In this document: positions 35,705-44,263 of the stretch, piece by piece
Layout: each line of letters begins with the position of its first letter
How positions within the stretch are numbered: the stretch's first letter is position 1
Notes under the pieces: model-generated
Seen by the model: the letters and a program-made list of their open reading frames with translations, nothing else
The model's database searches: none
Told to the model about the DNA's origin: nothing
Assembly: GCF_014636175.1 (NCBI RefSeq)
Contig: NZ_BMDW01000008.1
Span: 86,475 to 150,474 of the forward strand
Source of the DNA: Sphingomonas psychrolutea
GTDB lineage: Bacteria; Pseudomonadota; Alphaproteobacteria; Sphingomonadales; Sphingomonadaceae
Length of the DNA: 64,000 bases
Direction: 5' to 3'
Position numbers and translations under genes: made by a program

Positions 35705-36124
35705 TCAGATCGCGCGGTCGATCGCCAATCGATCCGGCATTTCCAGCGTCATCTGCGCGATATAGCTGGACCGGCTCTCCCCCGCCGCCTGTGCCATCGC
35801 GTCGAGTCGCTTCAGCACCCGGCGCGGCAGGGTGACGTTGACGCGTTCGATCGTGTCTTCGAACAACGCGGCATCAAGCGTGATGACACCCAAACTCCAC
35901 CCGGCGAACTGCGGATCGAGCCGCAGCGTATCCAAACTGCTCGCACGCGGAATCGCCAGCCCGGCGTCCAGCGTGGCATCAATCCACGCCGCTGCCGCCT
36001 CTTCGGCACCGACAAGTGCCTCGTCAAGCGTATCGCCCGCAGAAAAACAGCCCGGCAAATCCGGCACTACGACGCCAAACGCAGTGGTGTCATCACCCGG
36101 TTCGATCGCGATGGGATAGCGCAT
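35705..36124 (-). CDS. hicB: HicB-family antitoxin
   Basis: A 139-residue antitoxin. The N-terminal HicB domain begins RYPIAIEPGDD and has AFGVVVPDLPGCFSAGDTLDEAL, the degraded RNase H-like fold that blocks HicA. The C-terminal segment VNVTLPRRVLKRLDAMAQAA followed by SRSSYIAQM is a ribbon-helix-helix DNA-binding domain that would autoregulate the operon. The start is ATG 36124 behind a strong AGGAGGT; an apparently longer frame upstream re-reads hicA. It follows hicA by 8 nt. Confidence 0.92.
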   Translation of the reverse strand: MRYPIAIEPGDDTTAFGVVVPDLPGCFSAGDTLDEALVGAEEAAAAWIDATLDAGLAIPRASSLDTLRLDPQFAGWSLGVITLDAALFEDTIERVNVTLPRRVLKRLDAMAQAAGESRSSYIAQMTLEMPDRLAIDRAI

Positions 36125-36132
36125 ATGACCTC

Positions 36133-36312
36133 CTACACTCCCGCCTGCTTGCGGATCGCCGCAACCAATCCGCGCCCCAAATCCTTCTTCGGATGCGGGA
36201 TGACAACATGGCCGCCGCGATCCGGATGGGTGAACACATGGTGCGAGCCACGAACCCGATCGAGCACCCACCCTGCCGATTTCAACTCACGGATGAGATC
36301 GGCACTTTTCAT
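36133..36312 (-). CDS. hicA: HicA-family mRNA interferase toxin
   Basis: A 59-residue toxin, short enough to be missed by a 60-residue cutoff. Translation from ATG 36312 starts MKSADLIRELKSAGW, then VRGSHHVFTHPDRGG, and ends VIPHPKKDLGRGLVAAIRKQ plus AGV. The catalytic His of the GSHH motif and the double-stranded RNA-binding-like fold are typical of HicA, which cuts mRNA. The hicA-hicB order and the 8-nt spacing fit the family. A consensus-like promoter lies immediately upstream and seems to give a nearly leaderless transcript. Confidence 0.9.
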   Translation of the reverse strand: MKSADLIRELKSAGWVLDRVRGSHHVFTHPDRGGHVVIPHPKKDLGRGLVAAIRKQAGV

Positions 36313-36320
36313 GAGTGCGC

Positions 36321-36348
36321 ATCATACACACTGCCTCATAAAAGTCAA
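36321..36348 (-). promoter_or_regulatory. Sigma-70-type promoter of hicAB
   Basis: On the minus strand, TTGACT (36348-36343) and TATGAT (36326-36321) are separated by 16 nt. The start of transcription should fall around 36313-36316, only a few bases before the hicA ATG at 36312. The -35 box overlaps the stop of the upstream flavoprotein gene. ATGAG and CTCAT near the two ends form a short dyad that HicB could bind (inference). Confidence 0.6.
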
Positions 36349-37535
36349 TCGCGAGCGATCGCCATCCCCGCCGCCCAACCGCTCGCCCAGGCCCATTGGA
36401 AATTGTAGCCCCCTAACCACCCGGTAACGTCCACCGCCTCGCCGATCGCGTAAAGCCCCGGCACCTTGCGCGCTTCCATCGTCTGCGAGGAGAGTTCAGC
36501 GGTGGAGATGCCGCCCGCCGTTACCTCGGCCTTGGCGAAGCCTTCGGTGCCGTTAGGAGTAAAGCGCCAATCGGCGAGTTGCGCCGCCGCCGCCGCGACC
36601 GCCTTGTCGGTGTGGGTGCCGAGTTCGCCGTCGATGCCGATCCGGTCGGCCAGCGTATCCGCGAGGCGCGCAGGCAAATGATTGCCGAGCGTATTGTCGA
36701 GCCGCGCGCGCGGGCGGGCATGCTTGACCGCGACGAGCCAGCCCGGCGCGAGATCGGGCAGGAAATCGATTCCGACCGGCTCGCCGTGCCGCCAGTAAGA
36801 CGACACTTGCAGGATCGCCGGACCGCTCAATCCCTTGTGGGTGAAGAGTGCGGCCTCGCGAAACTTGGCCTTGCCCGCTTTGGCAACCACCTCGGCCGCG
36901 ACACCCGAGAGCGAGCGGAACAGCGTTTCGTCGCCGCCCAGCGTCAGTGGCACCAGAGCCGGGCGCGGTTCGACCACTTTCAGTCCGAATTTGCGCGCGA
37001 GGTCATAGGCGAAGCCAGTCGCGCCCATTTGCGGGATCGACGGGCCGCCAGTGGCGATGACGAGCGCCGGCGCAGTGGCGGTGCGGTCGCCGACGGTGAC
37101 GCGGTAGCGACCGTCGGCATGCTCCACGTCACGGATCGGCTGACCGAGCGCGATCTCGACCGCACCCCGGTCGCATTCATCCTGCAACAGCGCGACGATT
37201 TGCTTGGCCGAGCCGTCGCAGAACAATTGGCCGAGCGTCTTTTCGTGCCAGGCGATGCCGTGGCGTTCGACCAGAGCGAGGAAATCCTGCGCGCTGTAGC
37301 GGCCAAGCGCCGATTTGGCGAAGTGCGGATTGGCCGACAGGAAGCGATCCGCTGCGGTGTGGAGATTGGTGAAATTACACCGCCCGCCGCCGGAAATCAG
37401 GATCTTCTTGCCGATCGCCTCGGCATGATCGACCAGCAAAACGCGGCGCCCGCGTTGTCCGGCGGTAAGCGCGCACATCAGGCCGGCAGCGCCTGCGCCG
37501 AGGATGATGGTGTCGTAGGAGATTATCGCGGTCAT
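36345..37535 (-). CDS. BaiN/HI0933-family FAD-dependent oxidoreductase
   Basis: A 396-residue flavoprotein of the HI0933/BaiN family. The N-terminal dinucleotide motif is IILGAGAAGLMCALTAGQRG, followed by KKILISGGGRCNFTN, the family hallmark. Later motifs: VIATGGPSIPQMGATGFAYDLA, FTHKGLSGPAILQVSSYW and GLYAIGEAVDVTGWLGGYNFQWAWASG. Members are widespread; BaiN acts on bile-acid intermediates in clostridia, but the role in proteobacteria is unknown. The start is ATG 37535; the frame upstream runs through the palindromic element at 37546 and is not coding. Confidence 0.9.
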   Translation of the reverse strand: MTAIISYDTIILGAGAAGLMCALTAGQRGRRVLLVDHAEAIGKKILISGGGRCNFTNLHTAADRFLSANPHFAKSALGRYSAQDFLALVERHGIAWHEKTLGQLFCDGSAKQIVALLQDECDRGAVEIALGQPIRDVEHADGRYRVTVGDRTATAPALVIATGGPSIPQMGATGFAYDLARKFGLKVVEPRPALVPLTLGGDETLFRSLSGVAAEVVAKAGKAKFREAALFTHKGLSGPAILQVSSYWRHGEPVGIDFLPDLAPGWLVAVKHARPRARLDNTLGNHLPARLADTLADRIGIDGELGTHTDKAVAAAAAQLADWRFTPNGTEGFAKAEVTAGGISTAELSSQTMEARKVPGLYAIGEAVDVTGWLGGYNFQWAWASGWAAGMAIARD

Positions 37536-37545
37536 CGGCTGGTCG

Positions 37546-37637
37546 TCACCCCGGACTTGTTCCGGGGTCCACCGGGCCGCACCTTGCGACGGTGGTTGCT
37601 TGCGGCACCGTGGACCCCGGAACAAGTCCGGGGTGAC
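37546..37637. repeat. Palindromic element, CACCCCGGACTTGTTCCGGGGTCCAC family
   Basis: Inverted repeat of about 92 nt: left arm TCACCCCGGACTTGTTCCGG plus GGTCCAC, right arm GTGGACCCCGGAACAAGTCC plus GGGGTGA. A variant with CCTTGTGCC in place of ACTTGTTCC lies inside imuB at 49357-49445. It separates the flavoprotein gene from the histidine kinase gene. Confidence 0.9.
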
Positions 37638-37646
37638 GATTTAGAG

Positions 37647-39218
37647 TCAGATCGCCGCGACGAGCCCGATCCGGAAACACGCCCCCGTCGCCACCCGCTC
37701 GGCCACGATAGTCCCGCCGCTCGCCGCCAGCAGCGAGCGCGCGATCGCGAGGCCCAGGCCCGCCCCGCCTTCCTCGCGCCGCCCGGTGAAGAAGGGTTCG
37801 AAGATGCGCGCGATGTCCGCTGCCGCCACCCCCGGTCCATCGTCCACCACTGACAGACGCACACCGTCGATCGCTTCGATGCGGATCGTCACCAGCGAAG
37901 CCCCCGCCTGCCGCGCATTTTCGACGACAGTCTCGAGGATCGTCTCGATCGCTTCGCTGGTGACCCGGGCGTCTGGCACCACCCCCGCATCCACGCCGAC
38001 CGCAAAGCCTTCCCTCCGAAACGAATCTGCCACGCGCCGCGCCGCTGCCACTACATCGGCGCGCGCATCGGCATCGATCGTCGCCATGTCGGCGCGCGCG
38101 AGATCAAGCAGCCGCTGCACCAACCGCGCCAGCCGATCGGCATCCGCCGTCGCATTGCCAAGGAAACGCGCGCGCTCCGCTGCGCTCATCTCGGCGCCAT
38201 GATCGCCGAGCAGTTCAAGCGCACCGCGAATCCCGGCGATCGGCGTCTTGAATTCGTGGCTCACCGCGGCGGCGAAATCGCGCAGATAGCGCGAGCGGCG
38301 CTCGATCCGCTCGGCCATACCGCGGAAATTGTCGTAAAGTTGCGCGATCTCGATTGCCGCCGTCACCGGCGTCTCGGGCACCACCGGCACGCCGCGCGCG
38401 ACATCGTCGCTCGCGCGCGCCAGCGCCGAGATCGGCCGCGCGATGCCACGCGAGAGCAAGCCAGCGAGCACGAGCAGCGTCAGGAAGATCACCCCCGAAC
38501 CGAGCAGGATCGCCACCCGATCCTGCCAGATGCCGATAAACAGCCCGCGCGGGGAGCGCGTGACCATCACCACGCCGATCACCTTGCCGCCAGCCATCAC
38601 CGGGCGGGCATGATGGACGCGGATCGCATAGGCCCGGCTCAGCATCGCCCGCCAATCGGCCATTTCCACCGCGCTGCGTTCGCGCAGGACGGTCGCCGGA
38701 CGCCCGCGCAGCGCCGCGCGCACCTCGGCCAGCTTCGCATAACTAAGGCCGGCATCGTTGCGGCCGAGCACGACCGTGCCCCGCGCATCGAGCAGGCGCG
38801 TCGCGGTCAGCGTGACCGCCACCGCATCGCTCACCATCGGGCGGAGCATTTGCCCGACCTGCTCGGCATGGGGGTCGGGCGGACCGGGCGCGCGCCCCCC
38901 GCGTGGCGCAGACGGCAGCACCGCATCGGTGCGCAAATCGATCGCCGGCGTTTCGGGCGCAAGCGGGCGTGGGACCGGGTCCGGCGCACCGTCTCGCCAC
39001 GCCGATTTATACGCCGCCGCCAGCACCACGCTTTGCGCGATCAGTTCGGATTCGGTCTGCTGGACAATCGTATTCTCATACACGCGCAGCGACAGCGCCG
39101 CGACGCCGGGCAAGGTCGCCACGAACAGCAACGTCCCGAACAGGATGACGCGCAGCCGCAGCTTGGGCCAATGCGCCTTGGCAAAGGTCTTCAGCGCCCC
39201 GATCACATCAAGGCTCAA
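37647..39218 (-). CDS. Membrane sensor histidine kinase (CreC-like)
   Basis: A sensor kinase of about 523 residues. The first helix is RLRVILFGTLLFVATLPGVAAL; a periplasmic sensor region of about 250 residues follows, then a second helix (ILLGSGVIFLTLLVLAGLLS), a HAMP linker, the H-box FAAAVSHEFKTPIAGIRGALEL, and an HATPase domain with VVENARQAGASL, VDDGPGVAAADIARIFEPFF and GAGLGLAIARSLL. The start is uncertain: TTG 39218 overlaps the TGA of the response-regulator gene (TTGA), and GTG 39206 is an alternative. It pairs with the response regulator as a two-component system; the periplasmic domain order recalls CreC, but the signal is unknown. Confidence 0.88.
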   Translation of the reverse strand: MSLDVIGALKTFAKAHWPKLRLRVILFGTLLFVATLPGVAALSLRVYENTIVQQTESELIAQSVVLAAAYKSAWRDGAPDPVPRPLAPETPAIDLRTDAVLPSAPRGGRAPGPPDPHAEQVGQMLRPMVSDAVAVTLTATRLLDARGTVVLGRNDAGLSYAKLAEVRAALRGRPATVLRERSAVEMADWRAMLSRAYAIRVHHARPVMAGGKVIGVVMVTRSPRGLFIGIWQDRVAILLGSGVIFLTLLVLAGLLSRGIARPISALARASDDVARGVPVVPETPVTAAIEIAQLYDNFRGMAERIERRSRYLRDFAAAVSHEFKTPIAGIRGALELLGDHGAEMSAAERARFLGNATADADRLARLVQRLLDLARADMATIDADARADVVAAARRVADSFRREGFAVGVDAGVVPDARVTSEAIETILETVVENARQAGASLVTIRIEAIDGVRLSVVDDGPGVAAADIARIFEPFFTGRREEGGAGLGLAIARSLLAASGGTIVAERVATGACFRIGLVAAI

Positions 39219-39907
39219 CGGCAACTGCCGATGCGATACCCGATCCCGGCGCGCGTCTCGATCAGATCGACCTCGGGAAACTTGCCGCGCAAATTGCGGA
39301 CATGGCTGTCGATCGTGCGATCGGTGATCGCAAAGCCCGGCCCGTGCAGCCGATCGATGATCGCATCGCGCGAGAAAACCTTGGTCGGACTCGTCGCGAA
39401 CAGCAGCAGCAACTGAAACTCGGTCGCGGTGAGCAGCACCGGCGCATCGTCGAAGCGCGCCTCCCACGCCTCGGTATCGAGCGACAGGCGCGCGCGGGTC
39501 ACCGCCTTGGGCGGTACGGCAGGTGCGGTCCCGCGCTTTAGGATCGCGCCGACACGCGCCACCACTTCGCGGGGAGAGAAAGGCTTCACGACATAATCGT
39601 CGCCGCCGATCTCGATCCCGACGATGCGGTCGATCTCGTCATCGCGTGAGGACAGAAACAGGATCGGCAGCGTCGCCCCCGCCCCGCCCTCGGCCCGCAA
39701 TTTGCGGCACAGATCGAGCCCGTTGAGCCGTGGCATGTTGATGTCGAGCACCATCAGATCGGGCATCCGCCGCGCGAGCGCCGCCAGCGCATCCTCACCA
39801 TCCGCCGCCTCCGCCACGCTCATCCCCGCCTTGCCCAGCGCGAAAGCGAGCAATTCGCGAATGTGCGGGTCGTCATCGACGATCAGGATGTGTCTCATAA
39901 GCGGCAT
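39215..39907 (-). CDS. OmpR-family response regulator
   Basis: A 230-residue regulator. The receiver domain begins [16 protein letters not shown]; the phosphorylated Asp is in [16 protein letters not shown], and the conserved Lys in [17 protein letters not shown]. The C-terminal winged helix has [17 protein letters not shown] and [13 protein letters not shown]. The start is the ATG at 39907 with GGAG upstream; a second ATG three codons later is possible. It is coupled to the histidine kinase gene by a 4-nt overlap. Confidence 0.93.
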   Translation of the reverse strand: MPLMRHILIVDDDPHIRELLAFALGKAGMSVAEAADGEDALAALARRMPDLMVLDINMPRLNGLDLCRKLRAEGGAGATLPILFLSSRDDEIDRIVGIEIGGDDYVVKPFSPREVVARVGAILKRGTAPAVPPKAVTRARLSLDTEAWEARFDDAPVLLTATEFQLLLLFATSPTKVFSRDAIIDRLHGPGFAITDRTIDSHVRNLRGKFPEVDLIETRAGIGYRIGSCR

Positions 39908-39941
39908 AGTGGCTCCGGGTACGCAGGGGTCAACTCTTCTT

Positions 39942-40049
39942 GCCTCCCCTCCCTCGAAGGGAGGGGCTGGGGGTGGGTCGGTGTGGAGAAGTCACGCCGC
40001 CGCCCACACCGACCCACCCCTCAATCCCCTCCCTTCCAGGGAGGGGAGG
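39942..40049. repeat. Palindromic element, CCTCCCTCGAAGGGAGGGG family
   Basis: Inverted repeat of about 108 nt upstream of the thiolase gene: CCTCCCCTCCCTCGAAGGG and CCCTTCCAGGGAGGGGAGG at the ends, with GGGGGTGGGTCGGTGTGG and CCACACCGACCCACCCC-type inner arms. It is related to, but distinct from, the element at 4204 and 7913. The remainder of the 39908-40150 gap shows no gene. Confidence 0.85.
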
Positions 40050-40150
40050 AACAAGGGACACTATCCCAACCCTATCCACCGCTGATCCCGCGCTTGTGGA
40101 GAAACGGTGCAGACGGTACGCCCCGAAGCCCCAAGCGAAAGGCCATTCCC

Positions 40151-41347
40151 ATGCGCGAAGCCGCAATTGTTTCCACCGCCCGCACCCCGATCGGCAAAGC
40201 CTATCGCGGCGCCTTCAACGCAACCGAAGCACCCGTGCTGGCGGCGCATGTGATGAACGCGGCGGTCGAGCGCGCTGGCATCGACCCGGCGCGGATCGAC
40301 GAGATTTTCTGGGGCGTAGGCAATCAATGGGGCAGCCAGGGCGGCAATGCCGGACGCATGGCGACCTTTGCGGCCGGCCTGCCGCAAAGCGTGCCTGCCT
40401 TCACGCTCGACCGCAAATGCGGTTCGGGCCTGACGGCGGTGGCGCTCGCCGCGCGGAGCATCATCTGCGACGAAATGGATGTCGCGCTGGCGGGCGGGAT
40501 GGAATCGGTCAGCTTTACCGTGACCAAGGATGCGCCGCGCTACGTCAACCAATCGGTGATCGCGCAGGAACCCGCCGCCTACATCCCGATGATCGAGACC
40601 GCCGAGATCGTCGCCGAGCGCTATGGCATCAGCCGCGAGGCGCAGGACGCCTATGCCGCGATGAGCCAGCAACGCGCAGTACGCGGGCTGGAAACGGGTG
40701 CGTTCACCGCCGAAATCGCGCCGATCACGGTCGAGCGGGCGCTGTTCGGCAAAGGCGGTGAGCCGGCCGGCAGCGAGACAATATTGCTGTCGCAGGACGA
40801 AGGCATTCGCGTCGGGACGACGGCTGAGGGGCTGGCGGGGCTCAAGACCGTCTGGCCCGGCGGCGAGTTCACTGGCCCCGGGCAGAACATCACCGCAGGC
40901 AATGCCAGCCAGCTGTCGGACGGTGCCTCGGCGCAAATCGTGATGGACCATGCGACCGCCAAGGCCGAGGGGCGCGAGATCCTCGGCCTGTATCGCGGTT
41001 TTCAGGCGGCGGGCTGCGGACCGGACGAAATGGGCATCGGCCCGATCTTCGCAATCCCCAAATTGCTGGCGCGCGCCGGGCTGTCGGTCGCCGATATCGG
41101 GCTGTGGGAATTGAACGAAGCGTTTGCCTCGCAATGCCTCTATTGCCGCGACTTCCTCGGGATCGATCCGGAAAAGTATAACGTCAATGGCGGCGCGATC
41201 GCGATCGGCCACCCGTTCGGGATGACCGGATCGCGCTTGGTCGGTCATGCGCTGATCGAGGGGCGCAGGCGTGGGGTGCGCTATGTGGTCGTGTCGATGT
41301 GTACGGCTGGGGGAATGGGCGCTGCCGGACTCTTCGAGATCGTCTAA
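40151..41347 (+). CDS. Acetyl-CoA acetyltransferase/3-ketoacyl-CoA thiolase
   Basis: A 398-residue thiolase. The active-site residues are in place: the acyl-accepting Cys90 in [14 protein letters not shown], His354 in [14 protein letters not shown] and Cys384 in [14 protein letters not shown]. The glycine-rich [18 protein letters not shown] is also typical. Whether it works in degradation (thiolysis of beta-ketoacyl-CoA) or condensation cannot be read from sequence; isolated thiolases of this type in sphingomonads are usually annotated for fatty-acid degradation. The start is ATG 40151 with AAAGG 9 nt upstream. The gene stands alone. Confidence 0.92.
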   Translation: MREAAIVSTARTPIGKAYRGAFNATEAPVLAAHVMNAAVERAGIDPARIDEIFWGVGNQWGSQGGNAGRMATFAAGLPQSVPAFTLDRKCGSGLTAVALAARSIICDEMDVALAGGMESVSFTVTKDAPRYVNQSVIAQEPAAYIPMIETAEIVAERYGISREAQDAYAAMSQQRAVRGLETGAFTAEIAPITVERALFGKGGEPAGSETILLSQDEGIRVGTTAEGLAGLKTVWPGGEFTGPGQNITAGNASQLSDGASAQIVMDHATAKAEGREILGLYRGFQAAGCGPDEMGIGPIFAIPKLLARAGLSVADIGLWELNEAFASQCLYCRDFLGIDPEKYNVNGGAIAIGHPFGMTGSRLVGHALIEGRRRGVRYVVVSMCTAGGMGAAGLFEIV

Positions 41348-41370
41348 CGGCGCACGGGCGATACCCATTT

Positions 41371-41471
41371 CCGTTCGTCCCCGGACTCAGTCCGGGGCTG
41401 TCGAAGCACCGCTCCTCCAAAACACCGCGCGCGGGCGGATAGGTGTCTTTCGACAAGCTCAGGGCGAACGG
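41371..41471. repeat. Palindromic element, CCGTTCG...CGAACGG family
   Basis: Inverted repeat of about 100 nt between the thiolase and the pseudouridine synthase genes: outer CCGTTCG and CGAACGG, next CTGTCGAAGCACC and GGTGTCTTTCGACAAG, plus a small hairpin CCCCGGACTCAGTCCGGGG in the left arm. The right arm contains TTTCGACAAGCTCAGGGCGA, a sequence that recurs very often in sphingomonad genomes (from memory). Confidence 0.8.
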
Positions 41472-41480
41472 GAGAGGGGG

Positions 41481-42029
41481 TCAAACCCCAACTTCCCGCC
41501 ACGCGCCAGGCATTACGCCTTCGAGCGTCCACTCCCCGACCCGCCAGCGCACGAGCCGCAACGTCGGCAACCCAACCGCCGCCGTCATCCGCCGCACTTG
41601 CCGGTTGCGCCCTTCGCGGATCGTGACCTGCAGCCAGCAATCGGGCACACTCTTGCGAAACCGCACCGGCGGGTCGCGCGGCCACAGCTCGGGCGGGTCG
41701 ATCCGTTCGATTTCGGCGGGGCGCGTCATCCCGTCCTTCAGCACAACGCCGCCGCGAAGGGCCGCAAGGCTCGCCTCGTCCGGCTCGCCCTCGACTTGCA
41801 CCAGATAGGTCTTGGGCAGCTTGAAGCGCGGGTCGGCGATGCGCGCTTGCAAGCGCCCGTCATCGGTCAGCAGCAACAGCCCCTCGCTATCGCGGTCGAG
41901 CCGTCCCGCCGGATAGACGCCGGGCACAGCCACGAAATCCGACAATGTCGCGCGCGCCGTCTCCGATCCGGCATCGGTGAATTGCGAGAGCACGCCATAC
42001 GGCTTGTTGAACAGGATAAGCCGCGCCAT
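41481..42029 (-). CDS. rluE: 23S rRNA pseudouridine synthase, RluE-like (RsuA family)
   Basis: A 182-residue pseudouridine synthase without an S4 domain, the RluE arrangement that modifies U2457 of 23S rRNA. Motifs: [13 protein letters not shown] at the N-terminus, the catalytic Asp in [19 protein letters not shown] (around 54-72), [11 protein letters not shown], and [21 protein letters not shown], shared by the RsuA/RluB/E/F branch. The start is ATG 42029; an extra in-frame ATG upstream lies in the neighbouring gene. It follows the hydrolase-OsmC gene by 8 nt on the same strand. Confidence 0.9.
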   Translation of the reverse strand: MARLILFNKPYGVLSQFTDAGSETARATLSDFVAVPGVYPAGRLDRDSEGLLLLTDDGRLQARIADPRFKLPKTYLVQVEGEPDEASLAALRGGVVLKDGMTRPAEIERIDPPELWPRDPPVRFRKSVPDCWLQVTIREGRNRQVRRMTAAVGLPTLRLVRWRVGEWTLEGVMPGAWREVGV

Positions 42030-42037
42030 CGAATAGG

Positions 42038-43234
42038 CTATAGCAGCCGCGTCTCGATCCGGGGATGGTTTTCGAGCGTGCGGTGGACCGGACATTTGTC
42101 GGCGATCACCAGCATCCGCATCCGCTGCGCCTCGCTCAAATCACCCTCCAGCCGGATGACGCGTTCGAGCACTTCGAGCTTCGGCTTGCCCCCGGCCGCA
42201 GCGGCGCAATCGTCGGCATGGCGACGGCTGTGGTTGAGCGTCACCGAGACCCCGGTCAGCGGGATGTTCTCGTTCGCCGCGACGATCCGCAGCGTCATCG
42301 CGGTACACGTGCCGAGCGCCGAGAGCAGCAGATCATACGGCGTCGGCCCAAGATCGCTGCCGCCGACCGCCAAGGGTTCGTCGGCGAGAAAACTATGCCC
42401 TGAGGAGTCGACGATCTGCACGAACTTCGCCTCAGTCGAAGTGACGCGGACATGCCCCTCGGGCACCGCGTCGATCGGCATGGCCGGGCCGAGAAAGGGT
42501 TGCACCCAGGCCGCGATGATCATCGCGGCATAGCTGGCCTGTTCGGTATCAGTCAGCAAATGGTCCGCCCCATTCAGCGCGACAAAGCTCTTGGGATGCT
42601 TGGCCGCCTCGAAAATGGCGCGCGCATTCTCGATCCCGACGGTCGCATCGGTCGCCGAATGCAGCACCAGCAAGGCGCGTTTCAACCGCCCGAGCCGCGC
42701 CGCCTGATCCTGCCCCGCGACCGATTCCAGAAAATCGCGACCGATCCGGAACGGGCGGCCACCGATCGACACGTCGGTATGCTGCGCGCCAATATCCTCG
42801 GTCCCTTTGATGAGATGCAGCACGTGCGCCGGATCGAAGGGCGCGGCGATCGTCACCACCGCCTTCACCGATGGAATGCGTTCCGCCGCCGCGATCACCG
42901 CCGCGCCGCCAAGCGAATGGCCGATCAGGATCGCGGGCGCGCCGATATTGCTTCCCAAAAAGGTCGCCGCCGCAACCAGATCGTCGACATTGGCGGTGAA
43001 ATGGCTGTCGGCGAACGCGCCTTCGCTATCGCCGAGGCCCGTGAAATCGAAGCGCAGCGTGGCGATGCCCTGCTCGGCAAGCGCGAGGCTGACGCGGCGC
43101 GCACCGTGGCTGCGCGCGGTGCAGGTGAAGCAATGGGCGAACACCGCAACCGCGCGGATCCGCCCCGGCGGGAGCTCGATCGACCCGGCGAGCATAACGC
43201 CGGCCGCATTGGGGAACCGTACTTCACGCTTCAT
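42038..43234 (-). CDS. Alpha/beta-hydrolase fused to an OsmC-family domain
   Basis: A 398-residue two-domain protein. Residues 1-255 are an alpha/beta-hydrolase: [33 protein letters not shown], the nucleophile elbow [16 protein letters not shown] (Ser around 108) and a C-terminal LNGADHLL with the catalytic His. Residues 265-398 are an OsmC/Ohr-like domain with both redox cysteines, in [11 protein letters not shown] and [11 protein letters not shown]. OsmC proteins reduce organic hydroperoxides. The fusion is a known but unassigned architecture; the hydrolase may release the acyl hydroperoxide that the OsmC domain reduces (inference). The start is ATG 43234 with GGAAGGG upstream. Confidence 0.9.
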   Translation of the reverse strand: MKREVRFPNAAGVMLAGSIELPPGRIRAVAVFAHCFTCTARSHGARRVSLALAEQGIATLRFDFTGLGDSEGAFADSHFTANVDDLVAAATFLGSNIGAPAILIGHSLGGAAVIAAAERIPSVKAVVTIAAPFDPAHVLHLIKGTEDIGAQHTDVSIGGRPFRIGRDFLESVAGQDQAARLGRLKRALLVLHSATDATVGIENARAIFEAAKHPKSFVALNGADHLLTDTEQASYAAMIIAAWVQPFLGPAMPIDAVPEGHVRVTSTEAKFVQIVDSSGHSFLADEPLAVGGSDLGPTPYDLLLSALGTCTAMTLRIVAANENIPLTGVSVTLNHSRRHADDCAAAAGGKPKLEVLERVIRLEGDLSEAQRMRMLVIADKCPVHRTLENHPRIETRLL

Positions 43235-43374
43235 GGCCAACGCCCTTCCTGCCCGCGCCCGGTTGATCGCCGGACGCTGCGACGAAGGATAGCATAGCGA
43301 GACGCGCCCTGCGCAAGGCGGTGCGAATGGGCACGCTTCTGATAGCCGACGCGCCCGCTAAGCGTACAAACTCT

Positions 43375-44193
43375 TTATTCGTCTCCATCGCGCGACGGCA
43401 TCGCGCCACCGCGGCGTCCACCCGGCCCGCCCGGTCGACGCCCCCCCGGTCCGCCGGGCGCAAGCTGGGGTAATTCGTTAAACGTCAGGCGTCCGTCCCC
43501 CCGCTTGTCGAGCAAAGTAAAGCGCTGTTCGGCGGCGGCGCGAAACTCGCGGATATCGACTCCGCGATTGAGATTGGCGTCGGCTGCCGTGATCGGTTCG
43601 GGATAGCCGAAAAAGCCGAAGCGGGCGGCACCCTGGGCGAACGCGTCGTACGATCCGACCGCTGGCGACCTCGCTCCGCCACCGCTCTCCGGTCCGCCTT
43701 CCGGCCCGCCCTCCGGACCACCGCCGCCGCCGCCGCCGGGGGGCCTGCCACCACCACCTCTGCCACCTTTGCTGCCGCGAGGACCGCGACCCCCACCACC
43801 GGGCGGAAACGCGCCGCCCGGGCCACCACTGCGGATTTCAGGCGCAAGCACGGTTTCATAATAGTCGATGTCCCCCGGATCGATTTCGCCGTCATGCTCG
43901 CGGTCGAGCATCAGGAAGAAGCGATCGGCATCGGCAACGAATTCGGCTTGCGTCACGACGCCGTCGTGGTTCGCATCGGCAGGATCGAACCAGATGCGGA
44001 CGGGATCGGGGCCGCGAAACGGTTCGCCCATCGGGCTGATGAACAGCGGTCCGCGCGAACGGAAGTACTCCGGCCCACGCTCGCCTGGTTCATCGAGCGG
44101 CGGCAAGCGACCAGCCAGCGGCTCGGTATGGACCTGCGGGGACGGCGGCGCTGTCGCTTGGAGCAATGCCAGCACCAAAATCCAACTCGCCAT
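43375..44193 (-). CDS. Secreted EF-hand protein with a Gly/Pro-rich linker
   Basis: A 272-residue protein with signal peptide MASWILVLALLQATA. It has two pairs of calcium-binding EF-hand loops: DPADANHDGVVTQAEF and LDREHDGEIDPGDID in the first half, ADANLNRGVDIREF and LDKRGDGRLTFNEL in the second. Between them lies a linker of about 60 residues made of Gly, Pro, Arg and Ser (PPGGGGRGPRG, GGPEGGPEGGPESGGG), and the C-terminus repeats PGGPGGRRPGG. The start is ATG 44193 with GGGAG upstream. It lies 70 nt after the E2 gene on the same strand but has no evident metabolic link. Function unknown; calcium sensing or cell-surface binding is plausible. Confidence 0.82.
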   Translation of the reverse strand: MASWILVLALLQATAPPSPQVHTEPLAGRLPPLDEPGERGPEYFRSRGPLFISPMGEPFRGPDPVRIWFDPADANHDGVVTQAEFVADADRFFLMLDREHDGEIDPGDIDYYETVLAPEIRSGGPGGAFPPGGGGRGPRGSKGGRGGGGRPPGGGGGGGPEGGPEGGPESGGGARSPAVGSYDAFAQGAARFGFFGYPEPITAADANLNRGVDIREFRAAAEQRFTLLDKRGDGRLTFNELPQLAPGGPGGRRPGGPGGRRGGAMPSRDGDE

Positions 44194-44263
44194 CGTCCAC
44201 ACTCCCATCGCCCGACTGCAGGACGCAGCTAAGCCCGGATTGTCGCAAGAATGTGTCGGCGGT

